NCBI GenBank assembly: GCA_035048495.1
Contig: CM068553.1
Location: forward strand, 16,121,190-16,185,189
From: Euptelea pleiosperma
Lineage: Eukaryota; Streptophyta; Magnoliopsida; Ranunculales; Eupteleaceae
Direction: 5' to 3'
DNA: 64,000 bases
Shown: positions 36,158 through 48,200 of the stretch, in pieces
How the letters are laid out: every line of letters starts with the position of its first letter
Position numbering within the stretch: the stretch's first letter is position 1
Notes under the pieces: generated by a model
Told to the model about the DNA's origin: nothing
Database searches by the model: none
The model's input: only the letters and a program-made list of their open reading frames with translations
Position numbers and translations under genes: made by a program

Positions 36158-36561
36158 GGAAAAAGATGTAACAAGGTATGCTTGAAACTGTTCATTTGCG
36201 GAAGCGGCATTTTTGGTAGTCACCGCTGCTATCTGGGCCCACTGACCGCTTAGATGTTTATCCCACCCCTTGGTGGATATACATGCCAAAATTCACCTTG
36301 ATTGGTAATTTATAACCATTAGATTTTAATACTTTTTAGCACCATTTAAGGCGTTCTTATAGCCGTTGAATACAACCATTTTTTGAGTACTAAAACCAAC
36401 GGTTACAAATCATTAAACAAGCTGATTTTTTGTATGAATGTCTATTAAAGGATGGGCTAAACATCCATACGGTCAGTGGACCCAGATGGCAGTGGTGACT
36501 ACCAAAAATGCCGCTTCCGCAAATGAAAAGATCTCAGGTATACCTTGTTACATCACGACCA
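36158..36561. mobile_element. MULE-type MITE, 404 bp, 9-bp TSD
   Basis: The left arm from gatgtaacaagg (36165) through catttgcggaagcggcattt and ggtagtcaccgctgc is matched by its reverse complement ending ccttgttacatc at 36554. Flanking ttttttaaa occurs at 36149-36157 and 36562-36570, a 9-bp duplication typical of Mutator-like elements. The core keeps the actgaccg..tagatgttt / aacatccatacggtcagt arms of the foldback family, linking that family to MULEs. Confidence 0.8.
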
Positions 36562-37219
36562 TTTTTTAAATGCTCACAATCGCTTTCTTAATAGTGTTGT
36601 CAGCCACATGGGCCATATTGTGTTCCAAGTAATCCTTTTTGGAAGGACACGCTTTGCGTCTTTTAATAAAGGCAAGATTTCTAATCATGCTGAACCTCCT
36701 TTTGAGAAAATATTTGCTGTCCCTCTCCCGCCATCCCAATTGACACGTGGACCACTCTCTGGGCCCATATCAGCTTGATTAAGCCCGAAACGTTACGCAT
36801 GGTACATTATCTACTTATCGTTTTAACGACTTGCCCCGACATTTGTCGAGGTAGTGGGTCCACTGCAGTATTCTCCTCACCCACCCAACAGAAAAAGTAC
36901 CATCCTTTGCTGCACGACACATGGCTATTAATAGAGCCCGATTTTGATGTCGATTGGGGACTTCAAATGGAGCAGTCTTTGGGCCCCACTGACCAATGTA
37001 TGGTCCATCTCTTGATGGATCTAGAAAAGTAAAATCAGTTTAATCTATGATTTTGAATCCAACCGTTGGATTTGAGCAATTCTTTGGATGCTAAATTATA
37101 ACTGTTAGAAATAATTAATCAAGTTGATTTTTTGGTATTTAGTTCCATCAAGAGGTGGAACAAACATCCAAAAGGTCAGTTTGCCGGAAAGGATGCTCCG
37201 CGTGGCATTTTTGGAAGAG

Positions 37220-37708
37220 GGAGACTTCAAATTTTGAAGTCCACAGTGAATAGCAAATATTATCTAGTTATACTCACGGATAAGACGACCTGATGATCAA
37301 TATGATCCAATACATTGGGATGAATCGAGCAAGTGGGTCCATTGGATTGGGATCAATTGTCTGCTTATGCCATGTGTACGGTGAACACTAGAAAAGGATT
37401 TGTAGGCCTAAAAGTTTTGTGACACATTTACAAATGGCTAATCAAATGATCATGGCCAATCAATAAATGGACTTCTTTTCTTCTTGGACATCAAATTGTT
37501 GACTACTCTTTCAGACTATTATTTCGATGGTCACGATTACGCGGTAGTTTCATCATTTGGATGGTGGGTCAGACTTCTTCCATTTTTTTTGTAGTCAATT
37601 TGCAACTAGGGTTTACTCTTGGCGTAAAACGCTACTAGGCGACCGTTGCCGTTGTAACGACAGTCACAGCCATTTTGTTTTAATTTAATGGCTGCAATTT
37701 ATAAGAGA
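37220..37708. other. Intergenic, no gene seen
   Basis: Preceded by a diverged foldback copy (about 36950-37215). AT-balanced unique-looking sequence without recognisable exon or element border. Confidence 0.45.
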
Positions 37709-37716
37709 AATGTAAG

Positions 37717-37925
37717 CATGGTTCAAAGTCTCGGCCGATCCCGATCTGAATTGGGAAATCCGTATCGGGATCGGAGCCCACTTATCCGATCCAAACCAGA
37801 CTCTGTCTCGCCCCCAGATCATTGTTTTACAATGGAGTCTCACTTTGTCTAGGTCGAGATAGGCCGATCCGGATCGGGATTGGAGCTCACTGATCCAGCC
37901 TCCGATCCCGAGACTTTCATCAATG
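37717..37925. mobile_element. hAT-type MITE with GATCCGGATCGG motifs, 209 bp, perfect 8-bp TSD
   Basis: Perfect flanking aatgtaag (37709-37716 and 37926-37933). Ends catggttcaaagtctcgg and the reverse complement of ccgagactttcatcaatg. Four or more gatcggga/gatccgg units sit inside both arms. Related but partial arrays are at 25180-25370, 32740-32820 and 33890-33965. Confidence 0.85.
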
Positions 37926-38217
37926 AATGTAAGATACACGGTAAGACAGTGATGTGGACAAGGAACTGATCACGACCCACGGATTGGTCACATTAACCCC
38001 CCACGTGTAAAAATAAAAACACCCCACTGCAGTGAAGAAATTTGGAGTGTCACTCCAGAAAAACATCCCCCATCCCCCCCCCACCCCACCGCCACCGCAC
38101 TATCACCGTCGCATTAAAATAACCGAAACGGCACGTACAACCGATATTTTCAAAAAAAGAAAATGGTATCTCACTTGGGCTGGAGCCCAGATTTGCTCAC
38201 GAACGTCTTTGTCAGCA

Positions 38218-38515
38218 ACCTTTATATAAGCCACATAGCATATTCTTAGATACTACTGACTATATGCATGTTTGGCCCATCCCTAAGTAGACATACAGAG
38301 CAAAAAATCAGAATGATTGGTGATTTCTATCCGCTGGATTGGGTACCCCAAATAAAGCTCGAATCCCACGGATGAAAATAAACCCATGAAAAAAACTGAA
38401 ATACAACGGTTGGAAGTCACTAATCAGGATAAGTTTTTAATCTATAAGTCCATCTAGGGATGGGACAAACATCCATACTGTCATTAGTCTCTAATTTTGT
38501 ACCACGTGGCTCATA
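38218..38515. mobile_element. Foldback MITE (G-box family), copy 9, in the O-fucosyltransferase promoter
   Basis: atataagccacatagcat to gtaccacgtggctcatatgg, with the usual arms (gattggtgatttctatc / gtcactaatcaggat). Its right end places CCACGTGG (G-box 38503-38508) about 180 bp upstream of the TATA-like box of the downstream gene. Confidence 0.75.
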
Positions 38516-38684
38516 TGGAGGTTAGTGATCTGTTTTTCGTGATCAAAATAGATACTCAGTAGTACCAGATAAATTTCCTTCTTTTTTCTCTCTATTTTTA
38601 CGTTTCCATTTTTACCCTTCTTTAAATTTATATTACCGAAGAAGTCCCCAAAAACGTCGCCGAGAGGTTAGTTATTCTCTGCCC

Positions 38685-38692
38685 CTATAAAC
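38685..38692 (+). promoter_or_regulatory. TATA-like box of the O-fucosyltransferase gene
   Basis: ctataaac, followed after about 20 bp by a C/T-rich leader (ctccctctctctg), as at many plant transcription starts. It is about 240 bp before the first upstream ATG. Confidence 0.45.
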
Positions 38693-38929
38693 CGGGAATA
38701 TCACCGTCTCCCTCTCTCTGCAACAAAAACCGTCTGTCTCTTTCTCTCCCTCTCTTTTTCTGCAATAAAAACCGATACGGTTTTTGTTTGTAACGGTTAC
38801 AAAGCTTGACTCCATAACTCTTTCTTTCTCTAAAAACTTTCGCATTAACTCTGTCCTTAAAACGTCTCTGCATTTCTCTCAGAAGCCCTACCAAAACCCT
38901 AATTGAGTTGCAGAATTAGGGTTCCTGAG

Positions 38930-39161
38930 ATGGAAGACGAGAAAGAACTGTCGCAGAGAGATATTTATTCGAGCATTTACGATCATACTCATCACTTCGA
39001 TCTTTAATGGCGTATCTGAATCAGAACTTGAGTCTTGCTTTCTTGTTCAAAGGAGAAAGATTTAAGACTTTTTTCAAGATCTCTCGGGATCACAGAGAGA
39101 TGTTTTAATGACTTTTGAGGATTTAGTGCTAGGACTTGGACCTATTTATGCATGCATTTAG
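38930..39161 (+). promoter_or_regulatory. Three tiled upstream ORFs in the leader (25, 33 and 17 codons)
   Basis: uORF1 38930-39007 (starts MEDEKELSQRD), uORF2 39007-39108 (starts MAYLNQNLS) and uORF3 39108-39161 (starts MTFEDLVLG). The stop of each is fused to the start of the next as TAATG, sharing one A. uORF3 ends 47 nt before the preferred main ATG (39209) and overlaps the alternative ATG at 39152. Such an arrangement is expected to limit or reroute scanning ribosomes. Conservation is unknown. Confidence 0.65.
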
Positions 39162-39208
39162 GGGTTCTGTCTGGTTATTATGAGATTAAGGCTTGGTTTT
39201 GGAGCTCG

Positions 39209-42200
39209 ATGGGCGTGGGAAAGGCACAGAGATGTAGTATTCAATGTCTTCATGAAATCAAGCTTTCTCCGGTTAATTTGGCTTTTTCACATCCTCAGAA
39301 GCATTTCTGCTGGAGATTGCACAAGAAGCCGATCTCTCGATCGTTTATATGTGGATTGATGCTTTTCGCTTTAGGTTTGATTTCGCTTTTCACCGGACAT
39401 ATCGCCTCTCACCTCGAGCATTATTCTTACCGTTTTGTGAAGGGAGCTCTGTCCTCCAAACTGGTATGGTTAGAGTATTAGATTGAATTATAACTTTCTA
39501 TTTGAAATCGAAAGTAAAATGTAGGATGTTTTACTCCCGTTTGCGTGAATTCTGGTTTTGGTTTACTTTACAAGCATCTAACTGTGGTGATTCAATGTGG
39601 GGTTTTCACAGTAGTGAGTTTTTTGGGGAAATTATACATCAGTAATGGGTTGAGAAATCCATAATGAAGCTAATTTTGGTTGATAACATACTTATCTTGG
39701 AGGGTTGTAAATTTCGCATCGTAATTTGAATATTCAATGCTTTAGCATTCTCTTAGAACATGTCGATTTATCTCAAGTTATGCATATTTGAAATCTGTGT
39801 GGCATATAGATGGGCTGTTGAAATTCATAAGAAATTTTCCACCCTTTCCAAGTAGATTTCTCTGTTATATATGGCCGTCTGACCTGTCATAAATCTCATC
39901 AGTCTTATCAGTCTCTTAGTTGATTTTGATTGCCTTCGAAGAGCATTATATGGAAATTGTTGCCTAAAATAGTATTTTGGGAACTTCATCGGGGGATAAA
40001 TTATTCTTGTTTTTAAACAAGTTGCACCAATCCCCTCTTCTTTGTTTCTTTTTTCATTCATTATGTTGTTTTGTGATGGAATCACCAGGACAAGGAGCCC
40101 AAATTGACATTTTATGTTTATTTTTTCAAATTCTTTTTCTTCTCAGTATCTTTTATAACACCATAGGCCTTCCTTCAATATATGTGTCGTAACGTTTATA
40201 GTAAAATTTTGGGGATGGTTTTGCACCCATTTATAAATTTAACAATTCATTTTATTGGTTAATTTAAGAAGAATAACTCTATTTCTTATGCCATCCATAC
40301 TGGCTTGTTCTACACTTGATGTTTTCATATATAACGAACCTCAAGCAACAATTCATTCACTTTGATCTTTACGATCCCAGAAGATTGATTGGATGGGTTT
40401 ATGTCATATTTTTTCAAGCAGTTGGATATTTTCTATCCATTTTTAGGTGTTTTATGTCGTTGATGGTTGATCCTACTTTTCATGTTGTCAGTTTCTTTAT
40501 GGAACCTTGTTTTGTGTACTGGATTCCTGAACTATTTAGTGTTCTTATGGAAAGGGATTGGCTAATCTTTGGTGTCAAGTACCAAACCTATGTGGATAAG
40601 AACTATTCCTCATGGGGCTAATCATGTAATCTTTCTAGCTATATGTCTGATCTTTCATTTTGATGGGTGCATTATGTTCTTTTCTTTTGATCATGATTAA
40701 GTAAAGAGTTGCAATTACTGTGTCTTTTGTTCAAACTAAATATACCATTAGAAAAATATTTACTAATTCGAAAGCATTGCAGGATAGGGGCCGTCATGCA
40801 CTAATTGATATATGGGAATCGAAATCTTCAAAGCTCTACTATGGTTGTAGTAATAGAGGTCCTCATTTCACTAGTAAGTTGTTATTATTATTATTAAACT
40901 GTTCTAGCTCTTGAAATACTAGTTACACGTTCTTTTACCTTGACTTTTACTGGTGTAAGTCATGCATATACTCTTTGAGTAACCAATTATTATTAATGAA
41001 TTATTGACATGTTGTTCCTTAGAAGTTCTGAAAGAAGGATAACACTGTTAGTCATTAGCGAATGTTTGTCTTTTTCTGCTGAAGTTTGTGGGGTGCTCTT
41101 AGCACTGTACTATGAAAATAACCATGGGGTAAAACAATTTTAGTACCTCTGTGCATTGCAGTAGGGATTGATCTACTAGTGCTTCTATTCTTGTATCTGC
41201 ATGTTGTATTATGTCAATCATACTAAGCAAGTAAACATCATGGAAATGAGTGTTTCTTGAGATCTGGAAGTTCTTTTTTAACTCATATGGTCCTCTGTAT
41301 GGTAATAGAGCTTTAAAACATTTCTCCACTTCACTTGTTCATCCACTGTTAAGATCATTGTGTCAGGTTCCGATCGTATTATTTAGCCTGGATCCAAGTC
41401 CTTGACCATGAAAGATGATGGTCTTGATTTCCTTGACCATAGGTTCTCTGGGAAGATGAATAGAGTAAAGAGTGCGCTCCTTTTATTTGTTCCTTCTCAA
41501 GGGATTATGCATACCTCTCACCCATTTTATTGGCCAATGGAGTGTTGCTTCTGTCTGTCTATAGTGTCCACTTCTTTTTTACCTGAATGCCAATTTTTAT
41601 GTTATTGCATCCAATTCTACTTTCTCTGTTATTGTTGAAAATTCTCCATTCTAATTTTGTCAGCTGGTTGGCTCTGAGGTTTGCATTGTTATGTTAGTTA
41701 AACTCTCCTAATTCTTTGTTCTTAAAGAACAAGGGTGAGTATCTGTTGGAAGGAAATCTTGGCATAACAGGGGAGAATAAACCAGAAATGTCAGACATAA
41801 GTCCAAGCGAATATGAAACCTCTCAAACTTTTGTACTCACTTCTTGCAAACATGTTCTCTCCTGGCGATTCTAGCAACTGCCAAAAGTGCATTTCTATAG
41901 ACATAGGGAGAACTGCCAATTTGACACTGTTCATCTGAAAGATGTCCTCCAGAACCAAAGTGAACACTAGAGAATATAACTAACAGCTTTAAGTATTGAA
42001 GTTTTTGCATTTTACCGAATTAATCTTACCTTTGAAAACTGATGTTGGAAGTACCGTTTAAACGGTTGCATGCCATTTACAGTTGTTTTTCCTACTCTTA
42101 GTTGTGCTTTACACACTACACTAGGGAACGTGGGGTTTGTCGTTCTTTGGAGTCACAATATGGTGGCCATGTAGCTTGTATCACTAAACCAAGAGTGCTC

Positions 42201-45200
42201 CAACATTTTAATTCTGTCTTGTAAGTCCATTTTGTTACCGGGTTTGCTTCTGCTATTACATGATAATTTTGCTGCTTGTTATTTATTTCCGTTATCAGAT
42301 TCCTTTATTGTATCTGGGTAATGTTTTAGTTCCATTTTGACTGGGAAATGCTGTCTCATGCCACATTAGCAGATGTTGATGTATCTAAGATTAGGAATGC
42401 CGTAGCAGTGTTGTAGACTTGTTGGCATGGAATGAGATTGATAGTTGCAAATTAAATTTTTCGCCACAATCCCCAGGCAATTAAACATCTTGTTTTCGTT
42501 TCATACATTTTACTTAGTAATCTGCTCAAATGTTCTCTCTAGTTTGTTGTCCCATCATGAAAAACAATCTTTTGGTGCTTTCACCAGATTCCTGCTGGAA
42601 TGTTTTCTTATCCCATGTTTACTATTAGAAAAACATCCTTGTAACTGCCCATCTGCCCCATAGGATATTCAACAGTTTATTGATACTGTTTATATTTACT
42701 TTCTTTGTCAAAGTGTGGACACTGATACAACTTGTATATTGATGAGTAGCGTCTGGCTAGATTATAGGATGTAGAAACATCGTCTTCTCCCGTGTCATTG
42801 CCGATATTCAGAAAATACTTACGTTTCAAAGCTCTAGCTTGTTTCACTTTTGATATTTACCACTAATGAAATTCAAATGACAAGATTACTAACATGCTTT
42901 GGTTTTCCGCAACAATGACAAATATTTAGATACTGCCGTCCTTCGTACTGCTAATGTCTCTCTTGTGCTTTTCTCTTGAAATCTAGATGCTGTACGTGAG
43001 CGCTCATCTAATGGTTACTTACTTATTGCAACAAGTGGAGGACTAAACCAACAACGAACAGGGGTAAGTTAAAGATTCCTTCTGTTTGAGTAGGTATATT
43101 TGTGGAAGGATCTGCTAAAGTTTCATCTGGTGAAGTGTATATACTATATACATCTAAGTAACCTTATTTTTCTTGTATATCTAATTAGATTTCTCTGATG
43201 TTATTTTGGAGGATGATAAATAGCCAATACCTCTCTGGAACCATCATGGGATTATGAAATCACTATAAGAATCACCAATGAAAAATATGACCAAGAATCC
43301 TCATCTCAGTACCATATTTTCTGTTTTTGATTTCACATTGTTGAAATATTTACTGCTGGAAGTGACTAAAGAAATCCATACAATCTTTGTGGTAATGAGT
43401 GTCCTGAGTAGCACTTCTAATGCATAAATGTTGAAAGGACCCTTAATTTTAAGAGGTTTTAAATGGGGATGGGGAGTTGGATGAAGGAAAATGCGTCAAT
43501 AAGTTGGTAGGATTCGCAGATCCAACCATTAGAAGGAGGGTAGGTTCATAAATCATTCAGTGAATTACAATCACGATATCCTTTTATGGAATAATCTGGA
43601 GAATTTTTTCAAGAGAAGAATTGTAGAATCTCTGGGAGGTGAATAATGGTGGTTCCCAGGGAGTTTGGTGGTGCTAAATAGTTGTAGAGATGGCTAAAAG
43701 CATAATTCCTGCATTAGCAGTTTATCATGGTGTATCTATGAGGAAGCTATGCAATGATTAACTAACAGCTTGTGCCAATATTCGGAACCCCCAAGGTAAA
43801 GATGCATCAAGTCAAATGTTTATGGGAGTACCAAAAGAAATCTTGTAGAAATAGGCATTGGACGAGTTTCCCCTGATCAGTGATGCTACTTTATGTTGTA
43901 TGTGTGCACACCTATGTAACAAGGGCACTGCACTTTTAGGGTTTTTTGCCGTGTCGGACACCTCGACACCCGGACACACGTGTCGACACTTCCCGACACA
44001 CATCCGGACACTTATGGCTGTGTCATCCTCCATACAACAATAAACTAATAAATGTTTTCAATATAAAATTGATTTCTAAAAGCAGGTAGGTGTGTTCCAT
44101 CATACAACAATAAACTAATAAATATTTTATGCTTTATTTTCTATTTTTTGTTATTTTATTAATAATTTTAAGCATACATATATATTAATATATTTTATTA
44201 AATATATGTACGGACGTGTCTCCGTATCAGATTTTTTTTAGGTTGTTGTGTCAGACACCTCGTATCCGTGTCGGACACTGACACCCGTTTCGGTGTCCTT
44301 GTTACATAGGTGCACACATATTTGTGCTCTATGTGTGTGTGTGTGTGTGTGTATGCGCGCGCTCCTAATCCATGGTCAAAACTTATGAGAATTAGGCTTC
44401 TATTTTGAATTTAGAGTGACTCCTTCAATCTGTTTCGAACTGGTCACTTTAGATCTCACGTGAAGTTCTTCTCAAGCTTTTGATGAGATATTAAGCTCAC
44501 ACACAAATTTGCTTTTGATGAGATATTTTACTCCTTATTCAAATTTGGTGTGTTAAAAAAAAAATGGAAGATACAGAAAGAAGTAATTAAGGGTGAGTAA
44601 ATATTTGAAATACGTTATCTGGTGGAAGGGCCGATGATACTACGTGATTCAAACTTGAGGTCGAGTTTATTTTCAATTGTAGACATCGCATTTTTTGCAT
44701 TATTTTTAACTTAATTTGATCCCTCTGGGATTCAAACTACCTTAGACAAAGAATGCCTTTTGTTAAGTTTGAGAGGTCAAACCGTTATCTCATCCCATAT
44801 CCTTTCTTTAAAAGTACAAATTAGGATCCTCAAAACATTGGAAAAACCTTGTTAAAAGCCTTAGCATTTAGAACCATTTTACCCATCTTAAGAAAACAGA
44901 CAGATTGATCCTCATAGGTGTTCTTTGTAAAATTCTTCCAATTTTTGTGATACAAAGCCATTGTTTTCTAGATTTCTAATTCATTCAAATAGAAGTTGAA
45001 CATGTGAAATATCCTCTATTTGAAAGATCTTAGGGTTTTTTGTATGATTTGCCAAAAATACCTTATTTTTTTGTAAATTTGTGTTGTATTTCCTGTCATT
45101 AGAAGTTGTATGAAAATATCTTTCAAATAATATGGTCCCAGTAATTTGTTTGGCTATTTTGACCAAAATACCCCTGGTTTAGTATATTTTTACCAAAACT

Positions 45201-48200
45201 TAGACTTTTGATTTTCAAAGTGTCAAAATAGACTACATTTTTAAATCCTCATGGCGAAACCTTTTTGACGTGTACATGACAATTTTCAACATTGGGATTG
45301 TTTGAGAGAATTCCATTTATGTTTATCACGATCTGCTATCCAAATTGATTGAGAGGTTCCATTATGTTCCAAGATTGTCTCATGATTCATGCAAGGAATG
45401 ATCATTATTTTGAAAGTTCTTGGAAGAATATTATTTAATTTGGTGGTCACATTTGCTTTTATGATTTTCTCTTCAAAAAATTGATTGCAGGAAAAATATT
45501 TAAAAAGTATTTATTTCTTTGAATTTTATGAACTTTATGGAATGATTTTTGAAATATCAGCTTTCACGGATTGATTTATCATATTCAAATTAGTTAACCT
45601 ACCAAATTCCATAGTGCGATAGCATTAAACCAAGAAAGCACAAACATAGTGTTCATGTGCTGCCCAAATGTATAACACCACTCTCCGACCACCATAAAGA
45701 CTTAGTCTTAAATTGGAAAGATAGAAAAACTTAGGAGTAGATACTCTACTATATAAACACCACCGTACCACGCTTAACTATCCTCACAATTTCTCGGTCT
45801 CAAGCTTCTAAGCCAATAAACTCTTTAAAGATTGTGAGTTCCTTGGTGGAGCCATGGCTTATCCTGGCACCCCAGAAAAACTTGATATTTTTTCCTGTGG
45901 TGATATGAGTCAAGGTTTGGGTCATGAGGAGTGGCTAAGTTGGTGTGTGGTGGGTCGAGCCATATTTGTCACGCCACAAATCCGGGATTCTAAACCCTAT
46001 CAGCGATCTGTGGGTCGACCCGAATACCAAGGTCAAAGCATGAGGGTTAAAACATGAAAAATGGGTCAACCATATATAATATCATCCATCTCATCAAACA
46101 AATCCAATATAGATGAAAAATACACTAAATAGACCAAAGTCGGCCCTAGGTTAACTTTGGTCAATAGGGTTAATATTACCTAAGACAAAGTTTAAACAAA
46201 TTCAAGGTTCGAGTTTCTGCATAGAGAAAGTTAGAACAATCCAACTTGCAAAAATCATAGCTGTTTTCTTACAAATCGAAACAAGGTAATTTAGACTGTG
46301 GAAAGTAGACTTACTGAAGTTTATAGGAAAAATATAAAAGGTTTCAAAAATTACAAAAACACACATAAAATAATGTGCACAAAGTGACAAATTTATAGAA
46401 AACAGCTGAAACCTAGAAACAGAAACATAAAAAATACCAGTAGAAGTTTTTTTTTTTATAAAATTCAAGAAAAATTATTTTGATGCAAGGCCAGTTGGGT
46501 TTGAAAGATGTGTTTTGCCCCTATTTATCATAATTTTTATGGCTAGAATGCCCCCTGAAGGGCAGAATTACCAAAATACCCTTCTGGAGAAAAATACCCA
46601 AATGCTCTCAAAAGTTGGGAATAGGGTTTCATAAGTTATTACGTTAATGATGTAGGAGCATCCTATTATGATAGTTCGCAGTTTCACTGAATCAGTGCAA
46701 AGCCAAGCAAGTGGACCCCACAAGGAACTGTTATAGTTTAATTAGGACTTTGCTAATTATAAATAGAATTTGTTTTAAAAATAGGATTTTTAATTTGAGA
46801 TTAAGCAAGGTAGTTAAGTTGAAGTAGGAGTTTATTCTTTTAGTTTTATTAGAATTAATAAAGTTAGATTAAGGAGTTTTATAAATTTGGATGTAATCTT
46901 TTGATTTATGGATGATTAATTTTGATTAATGAATATTGAATTTCATTTGGGTGTGATATCCAATTTTGCTGGGTGAGATGCCTAGAATGGAAGAGTGATT
47001 CTTCCCGAAGGAGTGATTCCTTCAAAACTGGTGGAGTGATTTCATCTACCAATTATTATTCATGTATACAAGAAAGTGAAATGACTAAATTACCCCTAAG
47101 TTGTAAAGTTACCAAAATGCCCATTAAGGGGAAAAATTTCAGTGAATTTCATGCACGACCTACACCAAGGTCCATACCAATCCGAGTCTAAAAAAATCGG
47201 GATTATTACAATATCCCTTTTTGAGGTATTCTTCTTTATTTCTCTTTCTATTCTTAGTAAATATAGTATATAGTAGACTAGTATATAGGATAGTATAGTA
47301 TCATCATCATAAGCCTTTTCCCAATGGTATGAGGTTGGCTGCATGAATATTGTTCCTCCATTCAATCCTATCTAAAGCCATCTCTTTAGTTAAGGCAAGT
47401 TCCTTGAAATCTCATCTTAGAACCTCACTCCACGTCCGTTTTCATTGGTCTTTGTTGTACATGACCAAACCATCTCAATCGGCTTTCCCTCGTTTTGTAG
47501 TTAATCTAGGGTACTAAAGTTAGCCTATCATTCTTTACAATATGCCAACCTTAGCTTTAGTTTACTTTTTTTTTTCATTCATATTTTATTGTTAGTTCTA
47601 GAATATTGTTATCTTATTATTGATTTCGACCGGATAGTGATGGATGCCTAACACAATCCCAGACTATAACTAGATACCCGGACCGTACCGTTTCTAAAAG
47701 TTGATTAAATGTCTCTAAAATTACTTTTTTTTAATTATGTTAAAGTAATAATTTTTCTTTATTTGGGTACTCGGATTACCTTTTTCCCAAATCTGAGTAG
47801 CGACTTTCTTTTTTATGAAAATTTGAGCGCCTTATTCTCAAAGGAAGGGTTTTATGCAAGAGCATTGTTCAATGAGATTTTCAACAAACATTACAAAACA
47901 AAATTCGACGGTTTCAATTTCTCCCAGCCGAGGGAGAATGATGCAAATCCAATCTCGTCACTTTATTTAGAAGAGTGCGGATACCTTAATTTGGTACCAA
48001 ACAAAGCTTATTCGATTAGCTTTATAAGGAGACCAAGATTATGAAATTCTAACATGGTTTGAGAAAGTTATGGCCAAACTATGGACAATGTAAGAGTTGT
48101 AATGGGATTACTATATTTGGGATAATTTCCTGTAAGTTTTCAGTTTCCTACTTGAGTCTTTTTTCTAGAAGTTTGAATCCTTAGTATGTTTGCTAATTGA

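Noticed and set aside
39152..39208. Start codon at 39152 for the O-fucosyltransferase
   Set aside because: In frame and possible, but overlapped by uORF3 and adding a hydrophobic stretch not typical of the family; kept as alternative only.
45854..46057. 67-aa ORF as a gene
   Set aside because: Runs across the left border of the 45967-47210 LTR; no recognised domain.
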